DNA from: Paraburkholderia haematera
GTDB taxonomy: Bacteria; Pseudomonadota; Gammaproteobacteria; Burkholderiales; Burkholderiaceae
Assembly (NCBI RefSeq): GCF_905220975.1
Contig: NZ_CAJNBK010000014.1
Location: 89,982-153,981, forward strand
Length of the DNA: 64,000 bases
Reading direction: 5' to 3'
In this document: piece by piece, positions 25,342 through 34,274 of the stretch
Position numbering within the stretch: position 1 is the stretch's first letter
Layout of the letters: each line of letters opens with the position of its first letter
Made by a program: the position numbers and the translations under genes
Notes under the pieces: model-generated
The model's input: the letters and a program-made list of their open reading frames with translations, nothing else
The model's database searches: none
Told to the model about the DNA's origin: nothing

Positions 25342-25968
25342 TCAAGTCAGCGGAAAATCGACGTATTTCCTGAAACCCGGGCGTGTCGCAATGCGCGAAT
25401 ACCAGCGCTCCAGATTCGGCAGCGGGGGACGTTCGACGCCGTCCAGCCCGAACCAGCGTTTCGCGTACGCGCCGATCACGATATCGGCGAGCGTGAACTT
25501 CTCGCCTTCGAGGAAGAAGCGGCCTTGCAGATGGTTATCCAGCAGGCGCCACAGCAACGTGACCGCGGCGAAGTCGCTGGCGAGCTTGGCCGTGTCGCGC
25601 TCGGCGGCGGGCGTGCGAACGAGGGCCCAGAACACGGGTCGTTCCGCGGGTTGCAGCGTGGTGAGCGACCAGTCGAGCCAGCGGTCGATGCTGGAGCGCA
25701 GTCTCGGCTCGGGCGGATACAGGAGGCTCGATTCGCCGTATTGCAGCGCCAGATAGCGCAGGATCGAGTTCGATTCCCACAGCACGAAGTCGTCGTCGAC
25801 CAGGGTCGGAATCTTGGCCGTAGGGTTCATGGCCAGATAGTCGGGCTCGTTGTTGCGGCCGAATTGCAGGCCCGCGTCGATGCGCTCATATGGCAGCACC
25901 AGTTCGTCGCAACACCACAAGACTTTTTGTACGTTGACCGAGTTGGTGCGTCCCCAGATCGTAATCAT
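25342..25968 (-). CDS. Glutathione S-transferase, second paralogue
   Basis: A 208-residue glutathione transferase with a different class signature from its neighbour: MITIWGRTNSVNVQKVLWCCDELVLPYERIDAG, the N-S-x-x-V-Q-K form of the active-site loop, then MNPTAKIPTLVDDDFVLWESNSILRYLALQYG (cis-Pro loop and Glu-Ser gamma-glutamyl site). The C-terminal domain includes FFLEGEKFTLADIVIGAYAKRWFGL. The two genes are unlike enough not to be a recent duplication. Role presumably detoxification; the substrate is unknown. Confidence 0.92.
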   Translation of the reverse strand: MITIWGRTNSVNVQKVLWCCDELVLPYERIDAGLQFGRNNEPDYLAMNPTAKIPTLVDDDFVLWESNSILRYLALQYGESSLLYPPEPRLRSSIDRWLDWSLTTLQPAERPVFWALVRTPAAERDTAKLASDFAAVTLLWRLLDNHLQGRFFLEGEKFTLADIVIGAYAKRWFGLDGVERPPLPNLERWYSRIATRPGFRKYVDFPLT

Positions 25969-26117
25969 CCGGCAAATCCTTTTTTACATGACGGTTGGCA
26001 GGCCGTGCGCGGCGCGCGGCGTTCAGCCAGTAACGATACACGATGGCATGGGTTTGCGTGCCGGCAACGCGCGGGCGTTGCGTACAATGAGCGCACCCGA
26101 ATACGACGAGGCACCGC

Positions 26118-27812
26118 ATGGCCCGCATTGTCCCCGACGACTGGAAGAGCCTCGCCGCCACCGGCGCGGCGGCACGCGAACGCGAAACCCTCGCGTTGCT
26201 GGAAGACGCGCTTCCTGATGGCTACACCGTCTATCACGGCGTGCACTGGACCCGCCTGAACCAGAACTTTTCGGTGTTCGGCGAAGCCGATTTTGTGATC
26301 GTCAGCCCGGCCGGGCGCGTGATGATTGTCGAACAGAAAACCGGTTTTCTGCGCGAAACGCCGAAAGGACTCGTCAAGGTTTATCTTCAGACGGAACGCA
26401 ACGTGGCGATCGCGCTTGCGCACACCGTCGAAACGCTGCACCGGCGCTTCACCGCGGCGTTCGGCGCGGGCACCTATTTCATCGAAGAACTGCTGTATTG
26501 CCCGGACCACATTGTCAAGGACGCGGCAATTGCCGGCGTCAATCCCGCGCGGATCGTCGACGCGACGCGTAAGGACCGGCTTGCCGCGATCATTCGCGAA
26601 GCGTTGCCGGCCGACGAAGCGCGCCTTGCCTGCGCCCCGAAAATCCACCACTTTCTCGCCGACGAACTTGCCCTCACGCCCGACGCCAGCGCGCTGGTCG
26701 GCCAGGCCGGCACGCTCGTCACGCGTCTGGCGGGCGGTCTTGCGACCTGGGCGCGGCGGATCGAGTTTTCGCCGTTCCGGCTGCGCGTGATCGGCACGGC
26801 CGGCTCTGGCAAAACACAACTCGCGGTGCAGGTGATGAAAGACGCGGTGGCGCGCGGGCAGCGGCCTTTGTATGTGTGTTTCAACCGGCCGCTGGCGGAT
26901 CACATCGCGCGGGTGGCGCCACCTGAAGCGAAGGTGGCGAACTATCACCAGTTGTGCGACTGGATTGCGCGCGACGCGGGTCGCGAGCCGGATTTTCAGT
27001 CCGGCGACGTGTTCGACCGGCTCGAAACGACTTTCGCCGACACGCCGATCGACGCACGCTGGCAATACGACGTGCTGATCGTCGACGAAGGGCAGGATTT
27101 CCAGCAGCCGTGGGTGGCCGCTCTCGAGCGCCTGTTGCGGCCGGGCGCCGCGTGGTGGTGGCTCGAAGATCCGCTGCAGAATCTGTATATGCGCGAGCCG
27201 GTCGAACTGTCCGGCTGGACCACACTGAAAGAAACCACCAACTACCGCAGTCCGCGCGACATTCTCGATTATGTGCGCGACGTGGTGGGCGCTTCAGTGC
27301 CGGTCGCGGCGGGTCTGGCGTCGGGCAGTCCGTTCGACGGCTCCGATATTTCGCTCTCTGTCTACGACGAAGCGAATGCCGCCGAAGGCAGCATCGAGGC
27401 CACCAAGCGGGCGATCACGCAGGCGTTGTCACTCGGCTTTCGCAAACAGGACATCGCGGTGCTCTCGTTTCGCGGTCGCGAAGGCTCGGCGATGTCCGCG
27501 CAGGATCATCTTGGCCCGCACCGGTTGCGCAGTTTTACGGGTCAATACGATTTGTTTGGCAACCCGGCGTACCGCGAAGGCGACGTGCTGTTCGAGTCGA
27601 TCTATCGCTTCAAGGGGCAGGCCGCGCCTTGCGTGATTCTCACCGAACTCGACTTCGAGTCGTTCGACGAGCGTATTGCGCGCAAACTGTTCGTCGGCGC
27701 TACGCGTGCGACGATGAAGCTGATCATCGTCGCCTCGCAGCGGGCCGCGCGGCAACTGAATTTGCGTGACGGTAAAGAGATGGAAAAGGTCCGGGAGGCG
27801 AAAGAAGCCTAG
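26118..27812 (+). CDS. NERD-domain SF1 (UvrD-like) helicase
   Basis: A 564-residue fusion. The N-terminal NERD-type nuclease-related domain shows FGEADFVIVSPAGRVMIVEQKTG (about residues 54-76), including the acidic residue and the E-x-K of the PD-(D/E)xK fold. The SF1 ATPase follows, with Walker A GTAGSGKT (226-233), Walker B LIVDEGQDF (about 320-328), the motif ETTNYRSPRDIL, and motif V/VI elements IYRFKGQAAPCVILTELDFE and RKLFVGATRATMKLIIV. This architecture is widespread and poorly characterised; some NERD helicases are associated with defence or DNA repair. The gene converges on the neighbour with only 4 bp between stops. Confidence 0.87.
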   Translation: MARIVPDDWKSLAATGAAARERETLALLEDALPDGYTVYHGVHWTRLNQNFSVFGEADFVIVSPAGRVMIVEQKTGFLRETPKGLVKVYLQTERNVAIALAHTVETLHRRFTAAFGAGTYFIEELLYCPDHIVKDAAIAGVNPARIVDATRKDRLAAIIREALPADEARLACAPKIHHFLADELALTPDASALVGQAGTLVTRLAGGLATWARRIEFSPFRLRVIGTAGSGKTQLAVQVMKDAVARGQRPLYVCFNRPLADHIARVAPPEAKVANYHQLCDWIARDAGREPDFQSGDVFDRLETTFADTPIDARWQYDVLIVDEGQDFQQPWVAALERLLRPGAAWWWLEDPLQNLYMREPVELSGWTTLKETTNYRSPRDILDYVRDVVGASVPVAAGLASGSPFDGSDISLSVYDEANAAEGSIEATKRAITQALSLGFRKQDIAVLSFRGREGSAMSAQDHLGPHRLRSFTGQYDLFGNPAYREGDVLFESIYRFKGQAAPCVILTELDFESFDERIARKLFVGATRATMKLIIVASQRAARQLNLRDGKEMEKVREAKEA

Positions 27813-27816
27813 CGCT

Positions 27817-28767
27817 TCATTCGTTCCACGCGCGCGCCCCGACCAGCATGCCCGTTTGCGTGAGCGCGTCCCACCAGATTACGCGCAGCAACGGCGCCTG
27901 CTGGGCAATCAGCAGCGCCTGCACCGGATCGCTCTCGACAAAATGCGTGACGCCGCCGCGCAACGCGGCAGCGGCCTTGTGAGCGGCGGCACCGGCGGCA
28001 CTTTCATCGTGTGTGCCGGGCGTGCGCATCACCAGTTGCATATGACCGAAGCCATGCCGCGCGAGCCACGCTTCGGTGCGCGCGCGATCCAGTTCAGGCC
28101 GGCCGGTGATGATCGTACGCACGCGTTGCAGATCGATACCGGGCAGCACCTCGAACGGCAGCAGCGCGTCGCGTTCGGCGAGCGCCGCGGCCAGATCCTC
28201 GTCGTAGCGCGCGAGCGGAACGTCGGGCAGCAGAATGCCGTCGAGGTCGATCGCGTAGGTGGCGTATTCGTGATCGTCCGCCATGGCGGGCGCGGCGCCG
28301 GCTTCAACGCGCTCCCAGTCTTCGCGATAACGCTCGGTGTAGGCCTGGCGCTCCCACGGAAACAGCGCGAAGTAGCCGCGCGCGTCGATCGCATAATCGG
28401 GTTGTATGCGGCTCAGGTCGTCGACCGCGGCGGTCAGTGTCCTGACATCGAGGCCATGCTGCTGAAGGAATGCGACGCAATCGGCCAGCGTAAAGCCGCG
28501 CCCCGCGATGTCTTCGCACAGCAGCACTTTCGAACCCGCGGGCGGGATCGGCAGCGTCGAGTCCCAGGCAACCGTGCGCGACTGGCGCTCGTAGCGCAGG
28601 AAGGCGACCGGGGTGCCGGCCGCATGCGAAACCATCAGCGCAAGCGGCGCGCCGCCACGCAGAATCCCGATCGCCATCGCGAAGCGCTCCGCCAGCAACG
28701 CGGGTTGCAGCGATTCGATCCAGTGATCGAGTTGTTCGTACGTCAGGGGCAAAACGGGCTTGTTCAT
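27817..28767 (-). CDS. Phosphoribosyltransferase-HAD hydrolase fusion-like protein
   Basis: A 316-residue protein that appears to combine two domains. The first half resembles a type I phosphoribosyltransferase: AMAIGILRGGAPLALMVSHAAGTPVAFLRYERQSR and the PRPP-loop-like KVLLCEDIAGRGFTLADC (about residues 80-97, acidic pair then G-R-G-x-T). The second half has HAD motifs: YAIDLDGILLPD (D-x-D, about 171-182) and RTIITGRPELDRARTEAWLARHGF (motif II Thr), with a C-terminal VTHFVESDPVQALLIAQQ (D-x-x acidic motif). Together they suggest a nucleotide or base salvage/sanitising role. Assignment by motif only. Confidence 0.72.
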   Translation of the reverse strand: MNKPVLPLTYEQLDHWIESLQPALLAERFAMAIGILRGGAPLALMVSHAAGTPVAFLRYERQSRTVAWDSTLPIPPAGSKVLLCEDIAGRGFTLADCVAFLQQHGLDVRTLTAAVDDLSRIQPDYAIDARGYFALFPWERQAYTERYREDWERVEAGAAPAMADDHEYATYAIDLDGILLPDVPLARYDEDLAAALAERDALLPFEVLPGIDLQRVRTIITGRPELDRARTEAWLARHGFGHMQLVMRTPGTHDESAAGAAAHKAAAALRGGVTHFVESDPVQALLIAQQAPLLRVIWWDALTQTGMLVGARAWNE

Positions 28768-29055
28768 GACTCTTTGGGCGTCGCGTTGCGCGCGTAGGGC
28801 AGGTGTCCAGTAAATGGAGAGCGGCGCGCGGCGCAGCGCCGCGGCAGGTCTTCGTTTTTGAGACTAAGAATTTTGGCGATATTATGCATGCGGTTCAAAG
28901 ATCGCGCGTCGGGGTGATGCGCGTCGCCGAGCGGGGCGTGTCGCAACGACCACCGTCGCGGCGGAAAAAGGGGCGCTGCAGGTTCGCTGGCAGGTTGAGC
29001 CGGCGCAGTCTCGCGCCGCCCGAAAAAATAACAAACGATGGAATAAGCCAGGCAG

Positions 29056-29604
29056 ATGACCAAGATGAACGCAGCGGTGGGCGGCAGGAACGGTGTGTAC
29101 AGGGGCGCATGGTGGGGGCTGGGTCTGCTCCTCGTGTTCGCCGCGTGGAGCATGCAGGCACAGGCTCAGGCAGAGTCGTTGCCGTTATCGCTCGACGTGA
29201 CGGGCAAAATCAGCAAGACCAACGATGCGGCGCACCAGTTGTATCACTTCACCGAGGCACAACTGCTGGCGCTGCCGGTCCATTCGATTACGACCGCCAC
29301 CACCTGGACGCCGCGGTCCACCTTCACAGGGCCGTTGCTCGCGGATATCCTGAAGGCCGTTGGCGCATCCGGCAGCGCGGTCGAGATCCATACGCTCGAC
29401 GACTATACGTACACCATTCCGGTGTCGGACTGCGATCGCTACGGCGTGATCGTTGCCTACAGCATGAACGGCCGGCGGCTGAAGATCAGCGACTTCGGGC
29501 CGCTGTTTCTTATGTATCCGCGCGACGCGTTCCCTGATGAACTCATGGGCGCGGTGGGCGACTCGAAATTCGTATGGCAGATCAAGGCATTCATCATCAA
29601 ATAA
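29056..29604 (+). CDS. Periplasmic molybdopterin-fold (SUOX-like) domain protein
   Basis: A 182-residue secreted protein with an N-terminal signal segment (GAWWGLGLLLVFAAWSMQAQAQA). The rest matches the oxidoreductase molybdopterin-binding fold (PF00174-like): LSLDVTGKISKTN, YHFTEAQLLALPVHSITTATTWTPRSTFTGPLLADILKAVGA and FGPLFLMYPRD. The Cys that ligates molybdenum in true enzymes is replaced by Thr in the corresponding segment (around ITTATTW), and the only Cys is in VSDCDRYG, so catalysis is doubtful. It overlaps the start of a hybrid histidine kinase by 31 bp, which suggests a sensory partner role. Confidence 0.82.
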   Translation: MTKMNAAVGGRNGVYRGAWWGLGLLLVFAAWSMQAQAQAESLPLSLDVTGKISKTNDAAHQLYHFTEAQLLALPVHSITTATTWTPRSTFTGPLLADILKAVGASGSAVEIHTLDDYTYTIPVSDCDRYGVIVAYSMNGRRLKISDFGPLFLMYPRDAFPDELMGAVGDSKFVWQIKAFIIK

Positions 29605-31427
29605 CAACGCGCCGCCCCTGGCGTCGTGTCCTCTATGTGCTGATCTGGCTGACTGCGCTCGCGGCGCCGGCCGGCGCAATCGGCTATCTGTTGTACGCGA
29701 ACCTGCTCAATCCGCGCGCCACCGAACAGCTGACCGGTCAGTACGACGGCTTCTATTGGGACGCCGCGCAATTGCAGATTGCCTACGCACGTTTCGAGAA
29801 CCAGTTGCTGCTGTATCAATCCGGCGTCGACGACGACTATCAGCGGCTCATGCTGCGCTACCAGTTGCTTCAATCGAAGCTGCATGTGATGGCCGGTTCC
29901 ACGCGCCGGCTGACCACACAGCTCGCGCTGCTGCAACGGCAACTGGACGAAATCCACTCGATTGATCATGTTCTGGACGAGATTCAACCGGAGGTGGATG
30001 CCTTGCCGAAGGACCGCAGCCGCGCCAATCAGATCGTCGTCGCGTTGCGCCAGCATTGGAACGAGGTCAACGATCTCGCGTTGAGCCGCCGTTTCGCCGA
30101 CGTGGCCGACCGTGAGGCGATGAACCGCGATTTCATCGACAAGCGCCGCATGCTGTTCGCGGGCGGCCTGTTGCTGCTGCTGCTCTCGGCGGCCGCGACC
30201 ATGCTGCTGGTGCTCAACGGCCGGCGCCGTACGCGTCTGATGCATCAGCAACATGCGGCGCTCGAAGCGGAGCATCAGGCGAGCCGCGCGGCGCGTGAGG
30301 CGAGTCTCGCGAAGGACGCGTTTCTCGGCATGATCAGCCACGAACTGCGCACGCCGCTGCATGCGATCGTGTCGTCGATCGAATTGCTGGGTTTCAACTA
30401 TCACTCCGAGGCCGACCGCAAGGTGATCCAGCGGCTCGAAACCGCAGGGCGGCATCTGGAAGCGCAGATGAAGGACCTGACCGACTACGCGCGCCTCGGC
30501 GCCGGCAAGCTCGAACTGCGTCACGAGCATTTCGAGCCGCGCGAGCTGCTGGCATCGATCGTCGACGAACACGCGATGTCGGCTGCCGCGCGCGGCCTCA
30601 AGCTGGAAAGCGAGGCGAGCGGCATGAGCGGCCTCGTCGATTCCGATCCGCACCGCATCCGCCAGATCGTCAACAACCTGGTCACCAACGCGATCCGTTA
30701 CACCGAAACCGGCACAGTGAGCGTGCAACTGCGGCAGCGGCCCGCGGTGCTGAACTTCGTCGTGAGCGACACGGGGCCGGGCGTGCCGCAAGCGCAGATT
30801 CCGCTGATCTTCCAGGAGTTCACGCAACTGGACGCGTCGCGCACGCGCCGCTTCGAGGGCGCGGGGATGGGGCTCACGATCGTGCAAGGGCTCGTCAGGC
30901 TGTTTGGCGGCACTGTCGAGGTGGCGAGCACCGTGGGTAAGGGCACCATCTTTACGGTGACGATCCCGGTCACGCAGGTCGCAGCAACCGCGCCGGCCGG
31001 CGTGGCGGCGCACGCTGAACCGGCCGGCACGCGCCCGTGCGTGTTGATCGTCGACGACAACCGGTTGATTCGCGAGTCGCTGAGCGAAATGATCGCGCAC
31101 ATGGATTTCGACGCGCACGCCGTCTCCAATGCGGACGATGCGCTGGAGTGGCTCGACGCTCGCCGTTGTGACGTGGTGCTGCTCGATCTGCATATGCCCG
31201 ATCGCGACGGTTATACGTTCCTTGCGGATTTCGCGGCGCGCGGGGGGCCGTCGTCGGGCGTTCCGGTGATCGTCGTGAGCGCGTATGCGCCGGAGGCGGA
31301 TAGCGTGGTGAGTGCGGGAGGAGAAGGGGGCTCGCAGCCGATTTTCGAAGCGTTATTAAAGCCAGTACATTACGAGGAACTGCGCAGCGCATTGCAGCGT
31401 GCGTTGGCTTCGCGGCATACGGTGTGA
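29574..31427 (+). CDS. Hybrid sensor histidine kinase/response regulator
   Basis: A 617-residue membrane sensor kinase. TM1 is about residues 18-41 and TM2 about 193-214, enclosing a helical periplasmic domain of about 150 residues. The HisKA domain has the phospho-acceptor His256 in MISHELRTPLHAI. The ATPase has the N box NNLVTNAIRYTE, the G1 box DTGPGVP and the G2 box GAGMGLTI. The C-terminal receiver (about 488-613) has acidic residues DD near 494 and phospho-acceptor Asp538 in DVVLLDLHMPDRDG, with a Lys in LLKPVHYEEL. Its start lies inside the end of the molybdopterin-fold gene (31-bp overlap). A BetR-REC regulator gene converges on it. Confidence 0.93.
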   Translation: MADQGIHHQITTRRPWRRVLYVLIWLTALAAPAGAIGYLLYANLLNPRATEQLTGQYDGFYWDAAQLQIAYARFENQLLLYQSGVDDDYQRLMLRYQLLQSKLHVMAGSTRRLTTQLALLQRQLDEIHSIDHVLDEIQPEVDALPKDRSRANQIVVALRQHWNEVNDLALSRRFADVADREAMNRDFIDKRRMLFAGGLLLLLLSAAATMLLVLNGRRRTRLMHQQHAALEAEHQASRAAREASLAKDAFLGMISHELRTPLHAIVSSIELLGFNYHSEADRKVIQRLETAGRHLEAQMKDLTDYARLGAGKLELRHEHFEPRELLASIVDEHAMSAAARGLKLESEASGMSGLVDSDPHRIRQIVNNLVTNAIRYTETGTVSVQLRQRPAVLNFVVSDTGPGVPQAQIPLIFQEFTQLDASRTRRFEGAGMGLTIVQGLVRLFGGTVEVASTVGKGTIFTVTIPVTQVAATAPAGVAAHAEPAGTRPCVLIVDDNRLIRESLSEMIAHMDFDAHAVSNADDALEWLDARRCDVVLLDLHMPDRDGYTFLADFAARGGPSSGVPVIVVSAYAPEADSVVSAGGEGGSQPIFEALLKPVHYEELRSALQRALASRHTV

Positions 31428-31518
31428 TGCGACGCCTGGGGACTCACAGTTGCCGCGGTTGCCTCGGATGGAGGAGGGCTCAACCTGAGCACACACCTTC
31501 AGCCGTCTTGCCGATGCG

Positions 31519-32373
31519 TCAGGGCCGGTTGAGGCGCTTCGACAGGTCGGCGACCAGGATCGCCATGCGCGCGGGCTTCTCATAGCACGCGACGTCGTAG
31601 TTGCGGATGACCTGGCTGATCTCCGATTCACTGGCCTTGCCGGTCAGCAATTCGCCGGTCAGCACGAAAATCGGCGCGTCTGGATTCTCCGACGCCCGCA
31701 CCGCACGGATCGCCGCCGCCGAGGTCTGCGAGCCGAACAGCCAGTCGATCACAATGCCGTCGAAAACCTGTGTTTGCAGTTGTTCGGTGAACGCGGCGAG
31801 GCCGTAGATCGCCACTGCCGTGAAACCGCTGCGCTCGAGATAGTCGCGCAGGTTGTCGGCGGAGGCCTGATCGTCGTCGACCACGGCGATGGTCGGCTTG
31901 TCCGTTTCAGCGCGGCGCGGATAGATCTCGATCTTGTGGACTTCGTACGCGCCCTGGTAAAGCGTGCCGTCGTGACGCGCAACGCGCCATTGACCGAGCT
32001 TCGGGTACGCGACAAATTCAGGACGGCTGCCCGGTTCGAGCGCGGCGCCGACCCACGCGGTGCAGGCCAGCTCGATCGCGCCGACGCAGAACACCGCCTC
32101 CTGGGCGATGGCGCCGACCATGCCCGGATCGAGCGATTGTGCGCCGAATAGCTGAGCGGCAGGTTCGCCGAACACCTCGGCCACCTTCTTGATCTGCGAG
32201 AGGGTCCATGGGCTGTTGCCGCGCAGCTTGCGGTGTCCCTGCGAAAAACTCAGATCGAGGATGCGGCACAGCTCAGTGGTTTGCTGGCGTTTGCCGATTC
32301 CATGCCGGCTCATCAACTCGCGCACGCGCTCGGCGACTGCGATGGAGTCAGGTGAGTGTGTTTCGTTGGTCAT
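31519..32373 (-). CDS. BetR-type HTH protein with C-terminal receiver domain
   Basis: About 284 residues from the ATG at 32373; the upstream extension has no SD. The N-terminal part (AVAERVRELMSRHGIGKRQQTTELCRILDLSFSQGHRKLRGNSPWTLSQIKKVAEVFGE, residues 12-70) resembles the BetR helix-turn-helix family. The middle is a roughly 80-residue linker/sensor region. A receiver domain starts at TIAVVDDDQASADNL (about 161-174), with the expected phospho-acceptor at Asp210 in DGIVIDWLFG and a C-terminal CYEKPARM with the conserved Lys. Having the receiver after the HTH is the reverse of normal response regulators. It is convergent with the hybrid kinase, whose partner it probably is. Confidence 0.85.
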   Translation of the reverse strand: MTNETHSPDSIAVAERVRELMSRHGIGKRQQTTELCRILDLSFSQGHRKLRGNSPWTLSQIKKVAEVFGEPAAQLFGAQSLDPGMVGAIAQEAVFCVGAIELACTAWVGAALEPGSRPEFVAYPKLGQWRVARHDGTLYQGAYEVHKIEIYPRRAETDKPTIAVVDDDQASADNLRDYLERSGFTAVAIYGLAAFTEQLQTQVFDGIVIDWLFGSQTSAAAIRAVRASENPDAPIFVLTGELLTGKASESEISQVIRNYDVACYEKPARMAILVADLSKRLNRP

Positions 32374-32669
32374 ACTGCGTGAGAATCTGCCTTCTTGAAG
32401 GGTGGCTGTGGAGCGTGCGTACGACGCGCGCAGCGCGCCCATGCACATTGGATGCGCGTGGACGCAGCTAAGCAGGGGACAGCAAATGTACCGTAAAAAA
32501 TATCGCGGCCTGTGTTTTTGTCTGACCGCCGCCGAACGTGCCGGTGCGAGGTGCGAACGGGCAAATTCGGCGATCCGTTTATGCTTTTAGCATCGAATGT
32601 ATTTTACCGATGAAACCGCTCGGCATTTATAGAGAAATAAGTCCGGCTGGTGTTTTCCTTATGCGGCGC

Positions 32670-34010
32670 CTATGCAGGCGGCATGGTATCGAGTTTCACC
32701 GCCGAGTTTTTGAGACCTTTGAAAATCCGCTCGGCGACCTTGCCCGGAAACCGGCCGGGCAATTCGGCCGAGACTCGCGCGATGACCTCCGGCGTCTGTT
32801 CGATCAGCCGCTGGATCAACGGCTCGGCGTTCGCGCCGTACGAGCACCGCGGCGCCATGGCGTTGAAGTGACGCCGCTGCACATCGCGAAAGGCGTCGTG
32901 TTTGCTGCGCGACCACATCGCCATGGCGAGCTTGGCCTTGAACCATGACCATTGATTCGGGCCGTTGCCTTCTACCGGCCAGATCGACATCACGTCATAA
33001 AGCGGCGTCAGGCGGTACTGGCCACCCGCCAGCAAGCGAATGCTGAAGTTCTTGGCGTGGCCGTCCGGCGCCGCCAGCATCCAGAACAGAATCTGGCTTG
33101 CCAGCAGCGTTTCGATGTCCTGTTGCGCCGACGCCGATTGCTGGAGAATCCGCGCGAGGTCCAGCACGCCCGGACCGCCTTCGTTTTCGTACTTGCGATG
33201 CGACGGTACGCCATACACCTGGCAGAAGTCTTCCTGCGGCAGGCGCAGCAGCCATTGCCCGCTCGAATGCAGTTGCCGGTCGAAGCGTTCGACGCTCAGC
33301 ACCCGTTGCTTGCCGAACGTCATGATTTCAGTGTTGGCCACCGGCAGGCCGTAGGCGCGCAGGATCCGCAAACACAGCCATTCGTTTTCGACCGAAGTGC
33401 TGAGGTCGGCGAGCCTGTTGCCGACCAGCCCGAGCGGCAGCTTGAAAATATGTGTGGTGGGCGTGGCGCCATGCGGACGTTGCCACTTGCCGTCGTGCCA
33501 CAGCAGGGCGGTTTTTTCCTGCGCGCCGGCGAGCGAGATGCGGAAATCGTCTGCTTCGCCGGGCGGGCCAAGGGCGGAGTTGCTGACGGTGCGCGCCAGC
33601 ATGGCCTCGATCTCGCTGTCGGAGAGCGGCGTGCCTTCGATCCGTTCGACGCCGGCCGGCGCGTCGTCAGCGGCCAGCAACTGAACGGCGCCCACGCAAT
33701 CGCGGCCGATGGCTTGCAGCAGGTCGAACGCCTCAAGCGTATCGGTCTGGTAGCGCTGGGCGATGCGCTTTCTGATCGCCTCGCTGTCGGGTAGCAGATT
33801 GTCGAAATAGTTGAGCACCCGTGGCCCTTTGTGCGCCACGTTGCTCGGCGCGAACGGCAGCGAGAGCGAAAGCGGCCTGCCAGCAGGCGAGGCGACCCAT
33901 GCGGGGTCGTAAGTGAACTCCATGGGGCCGCGGGTGGGCAGGCGCCAGACGCCGACGCGCTCGCCGTTGGCCCACACCGAAAGCGCCCGGGAATGCGTTT
34001 GGCGGCCCAT
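32670..34010 (-). CDS. hipA: HipA-family kinase toxin
   Basis: About 446 residues. The start at 34010 lies 2 bp after the hipB stop; a GTG 9 bp upstream overlaps hipB. HipA kinase elements are visible. The phosphorylatable Gly-rich loop is RISLAGAQEKTALL (Ser159, equivalent to E. coli Ser150). The ATP Lys190 lies in HIFKLPLG. VERFDR is present. The catalytic segment is APDGHAKNFSI (Asp316, His318, Asn321), and the Mg-binding Asp339 lies in LTPLYDVMS. E. coli HipA phosphorylates GltX and causes growth arrest. The pair hipB-hipA behind an operator array forms a type II toxin-antitoxin system. Confidence 0.94.
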   Translation of the reverse strand: MGRQTHSRALSVWANGERVGVWRLPTRGPMEFTYDPAWVASPAGRPLSLSLPFAPSNVAHKGPRVLNYFDNLLPDSEAIRKRIAQRYQTDTLEAFDLLQAIGRDCVGAVQLLAADDAPAGVERIEGTPLSDSEIEAMLARTVSNSALGPPGEADDFRISLAGAQEKTALLWHDGKWQRPHGATPTTHIFKLPLGLVGNRLADLSTSVENEWLCLRILRAYGLPVANTEIMTFGKQRVLSVERFDRQLHSSGQWLLRLPQEDFCQVYGVPSHRKYENEGGPGVLDLARILQQSASAQQDIETLLASQILFWMLAAPDGHAKNFSIRLLAGGQYRLTPLYDVMSIWPVEGNGPNQWSWFKAKLAMAMWSRSKHDAFRDVQRRHFNAMAPRCSYGANAEPLIQRLIEQTPEVIARVSAELPGRFPGKVAERIFKGLKNSAVKLDTMPPA

Positions 34011-34012
34011 GC

Positions 34013-34267
34013 TTACCACTCGATCAAAGGCGTTGGCTCAGGCGCCGGCTTGTTCTTGTCGCGTACCTGCAATTGCAGGCCGTAGGCGCCGCACAGCGCC
34101 AGCAATTGCGTGAGGGTGAGCGCGGTGGCGTCGGTTTCGAGCGCCGAGATGCGGCTCTGGCTGATGCCGACGCGCGCGGCGGCTTCGGCCTGGGTGAGAC
34201 CGGCCTGGCGCCGGCCGGCGGCCAGCAGTTGGGCCATCTGGTCCGGTGTGGCGACGAGGTGGATCAT
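34013..34267 (-). CDS. hipB: HipB antitoxin, XRE-family DNA-binding protein
   Basis: An 84-residue antitoxin and autorepressor. The XRE HTH spans about residues 10-65: MAQLLAAGRRQAGLTQAEAAARVGISQSRISALETDATALTLTQLLALCGAYGLQLQVRDK. The extended C-terminal tail (NKPAPEPTPLIEW) ends in a Trp, as in E. coli HipB, where it contacts HipA. The first gene of the hipBA operon. Expected to bind the operator array 8-128 bp upstream of its start and repress with HipA. Confidence 0.93.
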   Translation of the reverse strand: MIHLVATPDQMAQLLAAGRRQAGLTQAEAAARVGISQSRISALETDATALTLTQLLALCGAYGLQLQVRDKNKPAPEPTPLIEW

Positions 34268-34274
34268 GGCAAAT

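Noticed and set aside
28764..29153. 129-codon minus-strand open frame upstream of the molybdopterin-fold gene
   Set aside because: It is antisense to the start of a clearly coding gene, has Arg/Pro-rich composition typical of an out-of-frame read and lacks an SD.
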